From: Paracoccus caeni
GTDB taxonomy: Bacteria > Pseudomonadota > Alphaproteobacteria > Rhodobacterales > Rhodobacteraceae
Reading direction: 5' to 3'
DNA: 64,000 nucleotides
Assembly (NCBI RefSeq): GCF_016629665.1
Contig: NZ_JAEPRQ010000005.1
Span: 167,666 to 231,665, forward strand
The notes beneath the pieces were generated by a model that saw only the letters and a list, made by a program, of their open reading frames with translations, made no database searches and was not told the origin of the DNA. The position numbers were made by a program, and so were the translations under genes. Shown here in pieces: positions 16,862-25,239 of the stretch (within the stretch, counting starts at the first letter, position 1; each line of letters begins with the position of its first letter).

Positions 16862-17554
16862 CTAAATACCGTCTGTCGCGGCCACGCCAAGCTGCGCCAG
16901 AAATTTCCGCATCCCGCCATCCATCGCCGCGCGATTGGCGAAGAGCGTCGCCTGCGACCGCAAGATCGGCTCTCCCGCGAGTATCTTCAGATTGTTCGCC
17001 TGAAGGGTTGCGCCGGAACTGGTGATATCCGCAATCGCCTCGGCGGTCTGATTGGCCACTGTGCCCTCGGTCGCGCCTTGCGAATCGACAAGCTGGTAAT
17101 CGGCCACCTCATGCTGGGCCAGCCATGCCCGGACCAGCCGGTGATATTTCGTCGCGATCCGCAGCCGGAAGCCATGCACAGCCCGGAAATCGCGGGCGAT
17201 GCTGGCCAAATCGTCCAGCCCCTCGCAATCGCGCCAGCATTCCGGCACCGCAAGGATCAGATCGGCATGTCCGAAGCCCATAGGCGCCACCTCGGCCAAA
17301 TCGGATGCCCAGCCGGGCAGCTTTTCCCGCACCAGATCGGTGCCGGTCACGCCCAGTTCGATCCGTCCGGCCGCCAATTCGCGCGGAATCTCGCCCGCCG
17401 ACAGCAGCACCAGCGAGACACCATCCGCCCCCTCGACCCGGCCTGCATATTCGCGATCCGAACCGGCACGCGACAGCCGCACACCACGGGCCGCGAACCA
17501 GTCGAAAGTCTGCTCCATCAGTCGCCCCTTGGACGGTACGCCCAGCCGGATCAT
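16862..17554 (-). CDS. hisG: ATP phosphoribosyltransferase, short form
   Basis: HisG catalyses the first step of histidine synthesis, joining ATP and PRPP. At 230 residues it is the short form, which lacks the C-terminal regulatory domain and needs HisZ; hisZ lies directly upstream with an ATGA overlap. Seen: RLGVPSKGRLMEQT at the N-terminus and the PRPP-type segment SSGATLQANNLKIL around residue 182. Feedback control by histidine is expected to act through the HisG-HisZ complex. Confidence 0.95.
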   Translation of the reverse strand: MIRLGVPSKGRLMEQTFDWFAARGVRLSRAGSDREYAGRVEGADGVSLVLLSAGEIPRELAAGRIELGVTGTDLVREKLPGWASDLAEVAPMGFGHADLILAVPECWRDCEGLDDLASIARDFRAVHGFRLRIATKYHRLVRAWLAQHEVADYQLVDSQGATEGTVANQTAEAIADITSSGATLQANNLKILAGEPILRSQATLFANRAAMDGGMRKFLAQLGVAATDGI

Positions 17555-18612
17555 TGTCCCGCCTCCAGTTCCGCGATCAGGCCGGGACGGATGATGCCGC
17601 CGACGGCAGGAATGGCGCGGCCCTTGCCCAGCACCGCCATCAGCGCGTCATAGCGCCCGCCCGTCGCGACCGGGGGCCAGTCGGCGTGGCGGGACAGGAA
17701 GCTGAAGGTGAAGCCGTCGTAATATTCCATATTGTGCCGCCCGTGGCTGGCATCGAAGATGATCGTTGCCGGATCGATCCCCAACCGGGCGATATGGGCG
17801 AACCGATCGGCGATCCGGCTGACGGCCTCGCTGATCGCGGGGACCTCGGTGGCAAGTTCGGTCAGGCGTTCCAATGCCAGCGGCGCGATGTCCCGCACCG
17901 CGAACAGCCGCGACAGCCGGTCGGACCAGATGGCGGGCAGGGCAGGTTCAGCCCCGTCGGACTGCAATCGTGCGATCCGCGCCGCCATCTCATCCTCGCC
18001 GCGCAGCCCGGCCCAAGGCACCGCGCCCGCCGCGAAATCCCTTGAACGGGGAGGGGCAGAGAACCGGTCCAGCAACCGCTGAAACCGCCCCGGCCGCCAG
18101 ATGTGGTGCAGCAGCGCATCGCAGCGCGCGGCGGGCAGGGGCAGGCCGCGCACGGCGTCCAGAAGCAGGCCCATATCGCCGGTTTCCGCCGTCAGATCGT
18201 AACCCGCAAGCTGGTGGTAGAACAAAGCAAAGGTTTCCGCATCTGCCCCAGCCTCGCGGCTGAACAGCTCGAACCCGCATTGCAGATATTCGTTGTCGCG
18301 CGGGTTCTCGGGGCGGGTATCGCCCATGTCCTGCTTGCGAAAAACCTCGCCCAGATAGCAATAGCGGGCAGGCTCGGCCCCGCCCGACATGTGCATCTGC
18401 ACGACCGGCACGGTGAAATCCGGGCGCAACATCACCTCGCCCCGGATCGGGTCGGTGGTAACATAGGCGCGGGCGCGGATATCCTCGCCGTAAAGATCCA
18501 GCAGCGTTTCAGCAGGCAGCAGCAGATCGGGCGCAACCTCGACCGCCCCGGCCTCACGGAACCCGTCCAGCAGGCGCTGCCCGATCCGCTGCTTGTCGCG
18601 CTTCGGGATCAT
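17551..18612 (-). CDS. hisZ: ATP phosphoribosyltransferase regulatory subunit
   Basis: HisZ is a HisRS paralogue without tRNA-charging activity that activates short-form HisG. The 353-residue protein keeps class II synthetase-like blocks ([25 protein letters not shown]) but lacks the C-terminal anticodon-binding domain of HisRS. The ATG at 18612 overlaps the hisS stop by 4 nt; the longer in-frame start lies inside hisS. It is the middle gene of hisS-hisZ-hisG. Confidence 0.93.
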   Translation of the reverse strand: MIPKRDKQRIGQRLLDGFREAGAVEVAPDLLLPAETLLDLYGEDIRARAYVTTDPIRGEVMLRPDFTVPVVQMHMSGGAEPARYCYLGEVFRKQDMGDTRPENPRDNEYLQCGFELFSREAGADAETFALFYHQLAGYDLTAETGDMGLLLDAVRGLPLPAARCDALLHHIWRPGRFQRLLDRFSAPPRSRDFAAGAVPWAGLRGEDEMAARIARLQSDGAEPALPAIWSDRLSRLFAVRDIAPLALERLTELATEVPAISEAVSRIADRFAHIARLGIDPATIIFDASHGRHNMEYYDGFTFSFLSRHADWPPVATGGRYDALMAVLGKGRAIPAVGGIIRPGLIAELEAGQ

Positions 18613-20090
18613 CCGAGGATCCGCTTGACTTCCGCCACCAGATCGGCGCGGGCAACCTCGGTCTGCGCGGGCTGAGCCTTCCATTCGTCAAGGCTGGCCT
18701 CGGCGGCGATCTTCGCGCCAAGGATCAGGTCTTTCACCTGCACCACGCCGCGCTCTGCCTCGTCCCCGCCCTGAATGATCGCGACCGGAGCGCCACGTTT
18801 GTCGGCATATTTCAACTGGTTGCCAAAGTTTTTCGGATTGCCCAGATAGACCTCGGCCCGGACGCCCGCCGCGCGCAGCTCGGACGCCATTGCCTGATAA
18901 TCGGCCATCCGGTCCCGGTCCATGACCGTCACCACAACCGGCCCGGCTGTATCCGCGCCCGCCAGCCCCTTCGCCCGCAAAGCCGCCAACAGCCGGTCCA
19001 CGCCGATGGAAACGCCAGTAGCCGGAACCTTCTGCCCTGTGAACCGCTCGACCAAACCGTCATAGCGACCACCCCCGGCAACGCTGCCGAATTGCCGCTT
19101 GCGACCCTTTTCATCAAGGATTTCAAAGGTCAGCTCAGCCTCAAACACCGGCCCGGTATAATAGCCAAGCCCGCGCACGATTGAGGGGTCAATGATCGCC
19201 CGATCTTCGCCCACGCCCATCGCGGCCAGCATGTCGCTGATCTGTGCAAGCTCATCGACGCCTTCGAGACCGATTACCGAAGCACCCACGGCCTCGCGCA
19301 GATTGACCAAGGTTTCGCCATTTGTCGCGCCCTTCGATGTCAGGAAGGCCAGCACCGGCTGCGCCTGCGCCTCGCTCAGCCCGACGCCGTCAATCTCGGC
19401 CCCGCTGTCATCCTTGCGACCGACGGTCAGCAAAGCCAGCACGCCCTCGCGTCCCACCTTGTCGAACTTGTCGATCTGGCGCAGCACATCCTCGGCCTGA
19501 TCGGCGCGCACCTCGGCGGCCTCAAGCACTCCGTTCAGAACCTTGCGATTGTTGATCCGCACGATGTAATCGCCCCGCGCGATCCCCACGGCTTCCAGCG
19601 CATCGGCCAGCATGGCGCAAACCTCGGCATCCGCCGCGACCGAGGCCGATCCCACCGTATCCGCATCGCATTGATAAAACTGTCGGAATCGTCCCGGACC
19701 GGGCTTTTCGTTCCGCCAGACGGGGCCCATCGCATAGCGACGATAGGGCGCGGGCAAATCATTGCGAAACTGCGCCGCCACCCGCGCCAGAGGCGCTGTC
19801 AGGTCATAGCGCAGTGCCAGCCAGTCGCCCGAACCGCCGCCCGGAACCGCCTCTTCCTGCCATGCAAAGACACCGGCGTTCGGACGGTCCACATCTGGCA
19901 GGAATTTCCCCAAAGCCTCGACCGTCTCGACGGCGCTGGTTTCCAGCGGGTCGAAGCCGTGGCGATGATAGACTTCCGCAATACGGTCTAGCATCGTCTT
20001 GCGTTCCGTCACATCCGCGCCAAAATAGTCGCGGAAGCCCTTTGGCGTCTCGGCCTTGGGACGGGGCTGCTTTTTCTGATCTTTTGCCAT
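18609..20090 (-). CDS. hisS: Histidyl-tRNA synthetase
   Basis: HisRS charges tRNA-His. The 493-residue protein is longer than the E. coli enzyme (~424) but has the class II blocks: PKGFRDYFG at the N-terminus, [15 protein letters not shown] (motif 2 region), [11 protein letters not shown] and [12 protein letters not shown] (motif 3 region), and a C-terminal anticodon-binding domain. It leads the hisS-hisZ-hisG unit; both junctions are ATGA overlaps. Its start lies about 50 bp from the divergent slyX start. Confidence 0.96.
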   Translation of the reverse strand: MAKDQKKQPRPKAETPKGFRDYFGADVTERKTMLDRIAEVYHRHGFDPLETSAVETVEALGKFLPDVDRPNAGVFAWQEEAVPGGGSGDWLALRYDLTAPLARVAAQFRNDLPAPYRRYAMGPVWRNEKPGPGRFRQFYQCDADTVGSASVAADAEVCAMLADALEAVGIARGDYIVRINNRKVLNGVLEAAEVRADQAEDVLRQIDKFDKVGREGVLALLTVGRKDDSGAEIDGVGLSEAQAQPVLAFLTSKGATNGETLVNLREAVGASVIGLEGVDELAQISDMLAAMGVGEDRAIIDPSIVRGLGYYTGPVFEAELTFEILDEKGRKRQFGSVAGGGRYDGLVERFTGQKVPATGVSIGVDRLLAALRAKGLAGADTAGPVVVTVMDRDRMADYQAMASELRAAGVRAEVYLGNPKNFGNQLKYADKRGAPVAIIQGGDEAERGVVQVKDLILGAKIAAEASLDEWKAQPAQTEVARADLVAEVKRILG

Positions 20091-20138
20091 GTGCGCGTCT
20101 TTCGAGGGTCCGTGGCTGCTCTAACGGAAGGGGGCGCA

Positions 20139-20354
20139 ATGGACAAGAACGACGACCGCATCCGCCAGCTTGAAGAAGCGATGGCGCATCTGACCCGGGT
20201 GACCGAGGATCTCAGCGAAGTCATCGCGCGTCAGGACGGCGAAATCGCCCGCCTTTCGCGCCGCCTTCACCTGCTGATGCAGGCCGAGGCTGAACGCGAG
20301 GCCGATGCGTCCGGCTCGATTCCGCTGGCCGACCAACGCCCGCCCCATTACTAG
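20139..20354 (+). CDS. slyX: SlyX family protein
   Basis: A 71-residue mostly helical protein with a predicted coiled coil (RIRQLEEAMAHLTRVTEDLS to RLSRRLHLLM) and the characteristic SlyX C-terminus PPHY. The function of the family is not settled. The ATG at 20139 (DKNDDRI) has GGAAGGGGG upstream; a longer in-frame start at 20091 would lie in the hisS promoter. It is a short free-standing gene divergent from hisS. Confidence 0.85.
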   Translation: MDKNDDRIRQLEEAMAHLTRVTEDLSEVIARQDGEIARLSRRLHLLMQAEAEREADASGSIPLADQRPPHY

Positions 20355-20391
20355 GGGCAAGGCTCAATCGACCCGTGCTATGATACGCTGA

Positions 20392-21288
20392 TCACCGCGT
20401 CAGCGCCGCGACCCCGGCGCTGATTGGGTCCTGCGGCTGATCCTTGGGCAAAGTGTCCATCGTCAGGCTGCGGATGCCCGCCTCGTTCAGCGTCGCGATC
20501 AACTCGTCGGGCATGTCGCGGGCCAGAAGCACCGTCATGATCTGGTTTTGCTGCAACCATTCGGTAATCTGCTGTGATCGCTCGGGCGTCCATTCGCGCG
20601 GGGCGGCGATGATCTGGGCGCGCAGGTCCAGCCCAAGATCGGCGGAGAAATAGCCGAATTGCGGCGACAGGGCGACCACCTCGACGGAATCGAGCGATGC
20701 AAGATCGCTATCGGCTTGCGACTTGATCGCCAGCAAATCGTGTTTCAACGCGCCCAGATTGGCCGCGATCTGAGCGGCATCTTCAGGCGCAAGGCGCGAA
20801 AGGTCGGCGGCGACGATCTCGGCCATTTCGCCAAGACGGGTGGGGGAAAGCCACGGCGCGGTTTCCTCGCCTGCGGGGGGCATCGGCTCCAGCCCAAGCT
20901 GGGCGTAAAGGGCGTCGTCCTGATCGGTTGCATCCATCAGGGCGATGCCGGGCAGGCGTTCGTCCAAGGGCTTGGCGGCGTCGATTTCGATAATGCGGAT
21001 ATTGGCGCGGCGGGCGGCGGGATAAAGCGGATCATCGGGCCAGAAAGACCGCAGGGTCAGCACGGCATCGGCATCCTTCGCCGCTGCCTCGACCGTTTCC
21101 TGACCGCGACCGTGAAGATATGACGCAAGCCGCGAGGCGGGAAGTTTGTCGGGCTGGACCGCGACGATGTCGATGCCGCTGCCCTTGGTCAGGGCGCGGG
21201 CAAGGGCGTTGGTGGCCGGATGGGCGGTCAGGACCGTCTCGGCGCTGGCGGGCAGGGCCAGCAGCATCAGCGCAATTGCCAGTTTCAT
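20392..21288 (-). CDS. Second periplasmic metal-binding protein (FpvF-like)
   Basis: A 298-residue secreted protein of the ZnuA-type (cluster A-I) binding protein fold, distant from the standard family. A signal peptide is visible (MKLAIALMLLALPASAE). The usual metal-site histidines are hard to place, which fits an accessory role. It is last in the eight-gene chain and starts in an ATGA overlap with the permease gene. In P. aeruginosa the last gene of fpvGHJK-CDEF is FpvF, the second binding protein of that transporter, said to interact with FpvC. Position, fold and length agree; sequence identity to FpvF was not computed. Confidence 0.72.
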   Translation of the reverse strand: MKLAIALMLLALPASAETVLTAHPATNALARALTKGSGIDIVAVQPDKLPASRLASYLHGRGQETVEAAAKDADAVLTLRSFWPDDPLYPAARRANIRIIEIDAAKPLDERLPGIALMDATDQDDALYAQLGLEPMPPAGEETAPWLSPTRLGEMAEIVAADLSRLAPEDAAQIAANLGALKHDLLAIKSQADSDLASLDSVEVVALSPQFGYFSADLGLDLRAQIIAAPREWTPERSQQITEWLQQNQIMTVLLARDMPDELIATLNEAGIRSLTMDTLPKDQPQDPISAGVAALTR

Positions 21289-22184
21289 GCGGTATCCCCC
21301 CGGAATGCGGGCATCAGCGCGCGCAGCGTCGTGCAGATAAGGAAGCAGGTGCCTGCGACAAGGATGATTGCCGCGCCGGACGGGACCGGCAGGTCGAACT
21401 CCATCGGGATCAGGATGCCGGTCAGCGTGGCGAATGTGGCGATGCCGACCGAAAGCCACCAGAACCCGGCCAGAGAGCGTGCGACGATGCGGGCGGCAGC
21501 GGCGGGGATGACCAGCAGCGCGCCGACCAGCACCGCCCCGACGATCTTCAGCGCGGCGACGGTGACGACGGTGACCAGCACCACGAAAAGATAATCCAGA
21601 GTGCGGACTGGCAGCCCGCGCACCTGCGCAAGCGCCGGGTGGAAGCTGGAGATCATGAAGCGGTTGTAAAGCACCGCCGACAGCGCTGTGACCGCGATCC
21701 CCACGATGGCAAGCACCGCCAGATCGGTGCCATTGACGGTGAGGATTGACCCAAACAGCACGTTTTCAAGGATATGGACGTTGATCCTGCCCGCGAGGAT
21801 CAAGAGGATCGAGGCGCCAAGCGCCAGCGACATCGACAAAAACACCCCGATCAGCGTGTCCGCCGAAAGGCCAGTCCGTCCACGCAGATATTCCAGCGCC
21901 AGCGTGAACAGGATGCAATAGCCGAAAAGCGCGCCATAAGGGCCGGTATAAGGCTCGCCCGCGAGAATGCCGATGGCAACGCCAGTCAGGGCGGCGTGGC
22001 CCACCGCTTCGGCGAAAAAGGCGTGGCGACGGATGACGACCAGTGTGCCAAGACTGCCCAGCATCGGGCCGGTGATCAGCCCGGCCAGCAGCGCGTTGAC
22101 CGCAAATCCCCAACCGAGAGAGGCGGGCAGCCAGCCCGCTTCGGCCAGCGATTGCACCCATTGGCGGAAGGCTTCGAAACTCAT
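21285..22184 (-). CDS. Metal ABC transporter permease (FpvE-like)
   Basis: A 299-residue ABC-3 family permease (ZnuB/MntB type) with about eight membrane helices. SLGTLVVIRRHAFFAEAVGHAALTGVAIG is split over the conserved cytoplasmic coupling region, and LDYLFVVLVTVVTVAALKIVG is a later helix. It forms the inner-membrane channel for the metal released from the ferri-siderophore, working with the ATPase encoded upstream. Both ends overlap neighbours by 4 nt. Confidence 0.85.
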   Translation of the reverse strand: MSFEAFRQWVQSLAEAGWLPASLGWGFAVNALLAGLITGPMLGSLGTLVVIRRHAFFAEAVGHAALTGVAIGILAGEPYTGPYGALFGYCILFTLALEYLRGRTGLSADTLIGVFLSMSLALGASILLILAGRINVHILENVLFGSILTVNGTDLAVLAIVGIAVTALSAVLYNRFMISSFHPALAQVRGLPVRTLDYLFVVLVTVVTVAALKIVGAVLVGALLVIPAAAARIVARSLAGFWWLSVGIATFATLTGILIPMEFDLPVPSGAAIILVAGTCFLICTTLRALMPAFRGDTA

Positions 22185-22897
22185 GCCACGGCGCTCCGCT
22201 GTGAGAAGAGGTCAAGGACGCGGTCGGCATCCAGCATCGCTTCGGGCTGGCCGTCAAAGATCACCCGACGGGCAAGGCCGGTGACGTGATCGGCAAGGCG
22301 GCGGACGGCCAGCAGATCGTGTTCGATCCACAGCACGGTCACGCCGTCGCGGCGCAGCGACTGCATCACTTCGGCAAAGATCGCGCCGCCGGATTCGTCC
22401 AGCGCCGACATCGGCTCATCAAGGATCAGCAGATCGGGCGCGGGTTCCAGCGCCTGTGCCATCAACACGCGCTGACGCTCGCCCCCCGACAAAGCGCCCA
22501 TGCGGCGACCGGATTTGCCCGCCATGCCGACACGCGCCAGTTGCGCCTCGACCAGATCGCGGGTGGCGCGGCGGGGTTTCAGGAAGCCGGGGCGGTTGCC
22601 GTCCAGCGTGCCAAGGAAATCGCCGACGGTCATCGGCAGACCGGCATCGAATTGCAGCGCCTGCGGGACATAGCCGATACGGCCGGGACGGGCGGGCCAG
22701 TTCAGCGACACGGTTCCACGATGCGGCATCTGCCCCAGCAGGCAGCGGATCAGCGAGGATTTCCCGCCACCATTCGGGCCGACAAGCGCGTGAATACTGC
22801 CGGGGGCAACGGTCATATCGACGCCCGACAATACCTCGGTTCGGCCAAGGGTCAGGGACAGATTTTGGATCGCTATGCCGGGGCCACGCGCGGTCAT
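22181..22897 (-). CDS. Metal ABC transporter ATP-binding protein (FpvD-like)
   Basis: A 238-residue ABC ATPase: Walker A GPNGGGKSSLIR (~residue 39), signature LSGGERQRVLMAQAL, Walker B LLILDEPMSALDE and H-loop IEHDLLAVRR. It powers the permease encoded just downstream. It resembles ZnuC/AztA-type proteins, so without context it would be called a zinc transporter subunit. The PepSY, DUF6162-like and second binding-protein genes around it favour the iron-release assignment. Overlaps on both sides are 4 nt. Confidence 0.86.
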   Translation of the reverse strand: MTARGPGIAIQNLSLTLGRTEVLSGVDMTVAPGSIHALVGPNGGGKSSLIRCLLGQMPHRGTVSLNWPARPGRIGYVPQALQFDAGLPMTVGDFLGTLDGNRPGFLKPRRATRDLVEAQLARVGMAGKSGRRMGALSGGERQRVLMAQALEPAPDLLILDEPMSALDESGGAIFAEVMQSLRRDGVTVLWIEHDLLAVRRLADHVTGLARRVIFDGQPEAMLDADRVLDLFSQRSAVA

Positions 22898-23817
22898 GCC
22901 ACGTTCTCGCGGATGGCGCGGACGACGGTGGCGAAATTCGCCGCCATCTCGATCTCGAATTTTTCGGGCGTGTAGGGGCCGTGGATGATGTGGGACAGGG
23001 GATACATGCTGACCCCGGTTTCCGCCTCGATCGTGTCCACATAGGTCGAGGGGAAATTCGATTCCGAGAAGATCACCGAGACATTCAGATCGCGGATCTT
23101 CTGGATCGTGCGGGCCAGTTGCGAGGGGGACGGCTCGATTCCGTGGGCGGGTTCGACCACTGCCGTCACCTCCAGCCCGAATTCGCGCAGCAGATAATCA
23201 TAGGCGCCGTGGATCGTGGCGACCTTGAAGCTGGGGGCGGGGGCTTCGACCACCTGCGCCAAAGCCTCGGCCCGGATCGCGCGCAGGCGGCGGTTATAGG
23301 CGCGGGCATTGGCGGCGAAGGTTTCCGCATCATCGGGGCGCAGCACGCCAAGATCGCGCGAGATGGTCTGCACCTGCGCCATCGCCCCGGCGATCGAGAT
23401 GAAGGTGTGTGAATTCACCACCCGCCCGTCGATCCGGTCGCCAAGGCCGCGTGCAAAGGCGCCGACGGCAGGCAGCAGCGGCACGTTGCGATTGGCCTCG
23501 ATCACCGCGACATCGGGGTTTTCGGACGCCTCGATCATGCGCGAGGCGAAATCGTCATGGCCGATCCCGTTCAGCACCACGGCGTCCAGCGCGCCGATGC
23601 GGCGGATATCCTCGGCCCGTGGTTCATAGGCGTGAGGGTTGAAGCCCTCGGGGACCAGCGGCACCGGCTGGCCCAGATCGCCAAGGATATTGGCAAGCCA
23701 CGAATAATAGGGGTGCAGCGTTACGCCGACGCGCAGGCCGGGGGCTGTCGCATGAAGGCGAGAGGCAAGGGGCAGCGCCAGCGAGGCGGCCAGAAGGCTT
23801 CGGCGGGTCAGGGTCAA
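22894..23817 (-). CDS. Metal ABC transporter substrate-binding protein (FpvC-like)
   Basis: A 307-residue periplasmic protein of cluster A-I (ZnuA/PsaA fold) with a Tat-like or Sec signal (LTRRSLLAASLALPLASRLHA). Likely metal ligands are His in NPHAYEP, NSHTFIS and IHGAYDYL, and Glu/Ser in FSESNFPS. In P. aeruginosa, FpvC collects iron released from ferripyoverdine and delivers it to FpvDE. Zinc or manganese remain possible ligands from sequence alone. Coupled by ATGA overlaps to genes on both sides. Confidence 0.85.
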   Translation of the reverse strand: MTLTRRSLLAASLALPLASRLHATAPGLRVGVTLHPYYSWLANILGDLGQPVPLVPEGFNPHAYEPRAEDIRRIGALDAVVLNGIGHDDFASRMIEASENPDVAVIEANRNVPLLPAVGAFARGLGDRIDGRVVNSHTFISIAGAMAQVQTISRDLGVLRPDDAETFAANARAYNRRLRAIRAEALAQVVEAPAPSFKVATIHGAYDYLLREFGLEVTAVVEPAHGIEPSPSQLARTIQKIRDLNVSVIFSESNFPSTYVDTIEAETGVSMYPLSHIIHGPYTPEKFEIEMAANFATVVRAIRENVA

Positions 23818-24374
23818 TGCTGGTCGTCTTTCCGTGTCACGCTGGCGTCGAAGCGGGTGATGACCTGCCGCCAGCCCGCGGCGATCAATGCCGCATCGTC
23901 AAGCGCGCTGGTCGAGGCCGCGCCATCCCGGTGCAGCCAGATCGTCGGCGTTTCTCCTGCAATCCGCATCAGCATCGCGCCTGCGACCTCTTTGGCGGCG
24001 GGCTGGCCCAGCCAGCCTTGGGCATCGGTCGTCTCGATCAGTTGCCAGTGGTGGCCGCCGCGCGCGGTGGCGGTGGCGTCGGCGAAGAAGGGGGGCAGGC
24101 CTTCGGCGGCCAGCGCCTCGGGGGTGACCTGATCCAGATAGGGCATCTCGTCCGCGGCCAGCAGCAGATCGGCGGTCAGCCCCTGTTCCGCCGCGTTCAG
24201 CCCGCTGCGCAGGTCGACCTGCCAATGCGGCAGCGAGGTTGCGGTGGCGGTGTCACGATGCAGCGCGATGAAGCCGGTCGCCGACAGCACGACGATCAGC
24301 GCCGCCAGCAGCACGGCCACCGTCTCTCGCCGCCCAGAGGCCGGGGGGACGATGACCGAGATGGCGGAACTCAC
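23814..24374 (-). CDS. DUF6162-like membrane-anchored protein (FpvK-like)
   Basis: A 186-residue protein with one N-terminal membrane helix (VAVLLAALIVVLSATGFIAL, ~residues 19-38) and a periplasmic domain. The domain has HWQVDLRSGLNAAE, a GGHHWQLIE pair of histidines, and a tryptophan-rich middle. I assign it to the DUF6162 group by its position between a small secreted protein and a metal-binding protein, and by general resemblance. Its biochemical role is unknown; in the Fpv operon FpvK is an inner-membrane accessory protein. Confidence 0.65.
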   Translation of the reverse strand: MSSAISVIVPPASGRRETVAVLLAALIVVLSATGFIALHRDTATATSLPHWQVDLRSGLNAAEQGLTADLLLAADEMPYLDQVTPEALAAEGLPPFFADATATARGGHHWQLIETTDAQGWLGQPAAKEVAGAMLMRIAGETPTIWLHRDGAASTSALDDAALIAAGWRQVITRFDASVTRKDDQH

Positions 24375-24697
24375 TGTTCGATGCCTTCGACATCCTGCCA
24401 GTCCACCTCGACGATATGGCCGGGACCGGCATCGAAGAGGATGTAGAACTCACCTTCCGGCTTCTGGAACGAATATTTCGAGCTGGCGTCGAATTTGGCC
24501 GGGATAAGCACGTCCTCTTCATAAGAGATCACGTCCAGCTTGACCCCTTCGGCGCTGGTCCCGTCCGAGAAGCCGCCGGTGCAGATGACATCCGCGCCAT
24601 GCGCCTCGCAGGTGCAGAAGGGATAATGGGCCAGCGCGGGCAGGGCCGAGGCGCCAAGAAGCGTGGCGGTCAGAAAGGTCAGCTTGCGGATGGTCAT
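24371..24697 (-). CDS. Small secreted Cys/His protein (FpvJ-like)
   Basis: A 108-residue protein with a Sec signal peptide ending near ALPALA. If cleaved there, the mature chain begins HYPFCTCEAHG: an N-terminal histidine followed closely by two cysteines. A third cysteine follows at residue 39 (VICTGG). This could bind a transition metal or be redox-active. The rest is a predicted beta-rich domain. It occupies the FpvJ position in the eight-gene chain; FpvJ is reported as periplasmic and of uncertain function. The start at 24697 is chosen because it has an ATGA overlap with the gene before it and begins the signal peptide. Confidence 0.68.
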   Translation of the reverse strand: MTIRKLTFLTATLLGASALPALAHYPFCTCEAHGADVICTGGFSDGTSAEGVKLDVISYEEDVLIPAKFDASSKYSFQKPEGEFYILFDAGPGHIVEVDWQDVEGIEQ

Positions 24698-25239
24698 TGC
24701 TGTTTCTCCTTGCGGGCAAGCCATGCGGCGGTGGCGGGTGAGACCTGATCCACGGCGATGTCGCCATGATGAACGGTGCCGTCCCATTCCTCGACCGTCA
24801 GCCAGAGATTGTCGGAACTGTCCACGCTGGGCGGCACCTGAAGATCGGCAGTCTGGCGGACATGCGAGCCGCTGAACAACGCCCCGGCGGCGCGCAGGGA
24901 ACGCGGCTTGCCAAAGCGGGCATGGATAGCGCGGATGCGATGCTCGCAGCCCTGACACAGCGAGACCGAGAACTGCTTGCGCGCGCCCGCCACGCCCATA
25001 TCGATCGGCGCAGTCAGCCAGAACTCGGCGATTTGCAGATCGAAGGGGCCGACCTGCACATGTTTTGCCTCGCCACTGCCAAGCCCGGCATCGCCGGTGA
25101 ACAGGCTGATATCACTGTAATATCGCGGCAAGGCGGCCAGCGGCACCAGAACCGCCAGCGCGCTGAGGTGAAAGCGCCAGTCCTGCCACCAGCGGCCCAG
25201 CCGGGTCCGCGCCTCGCCGCGTTGGACGCCCGCGCTCAT
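24694..25239 (-). CDS. Single-pass membrane protein (FpvH-like)
   Basis: A 181-residue protein with one N-terminal membrane helix (FHLSALAVLVPLAALPRYYS, ~residues 22-41) and a periplasmic domain. That domain has a CQGCEHRIRAIHARFGKPRS segment with a CxxC pair, suited to metal or redox chemistry. It lies directly after the PepSY gene with an ATGA overlap. FpvH occupies this place in P. aeruginosa and was found with FpvG and FpvC to be needed for iron release from pyoverdine. Assigned by order and topology. Confidence 0.68.
   Translation of the reverse strand: MSAGVQRGEARTRLGRWWQDWRFHLSALAVLVPLAALPRYYSDISLFTGDAGLGSGEAKHVQVGPFDLQIAEFWLTAPIDMGVAGARKQFSVSLCQGCEHRIRAIHARFGKPRSLRAAGALFSGSHVRQTADLQVPPSVDSSDNLWLTVEEWDGTVHHGDIAVDQVSPATAAWLARKEKQQ

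Noticed and set aside
20392..23817. Zinc (ZnuABC/AztABC) transporter as the full explanation of the ABC genes
   Set aside because: The fold fits, but the PepSY protein, accessory proteins, second binding protein and divergent siderophore receptor in Fpv order fit iron release better. Zinc remains a fallback for the ABC part.
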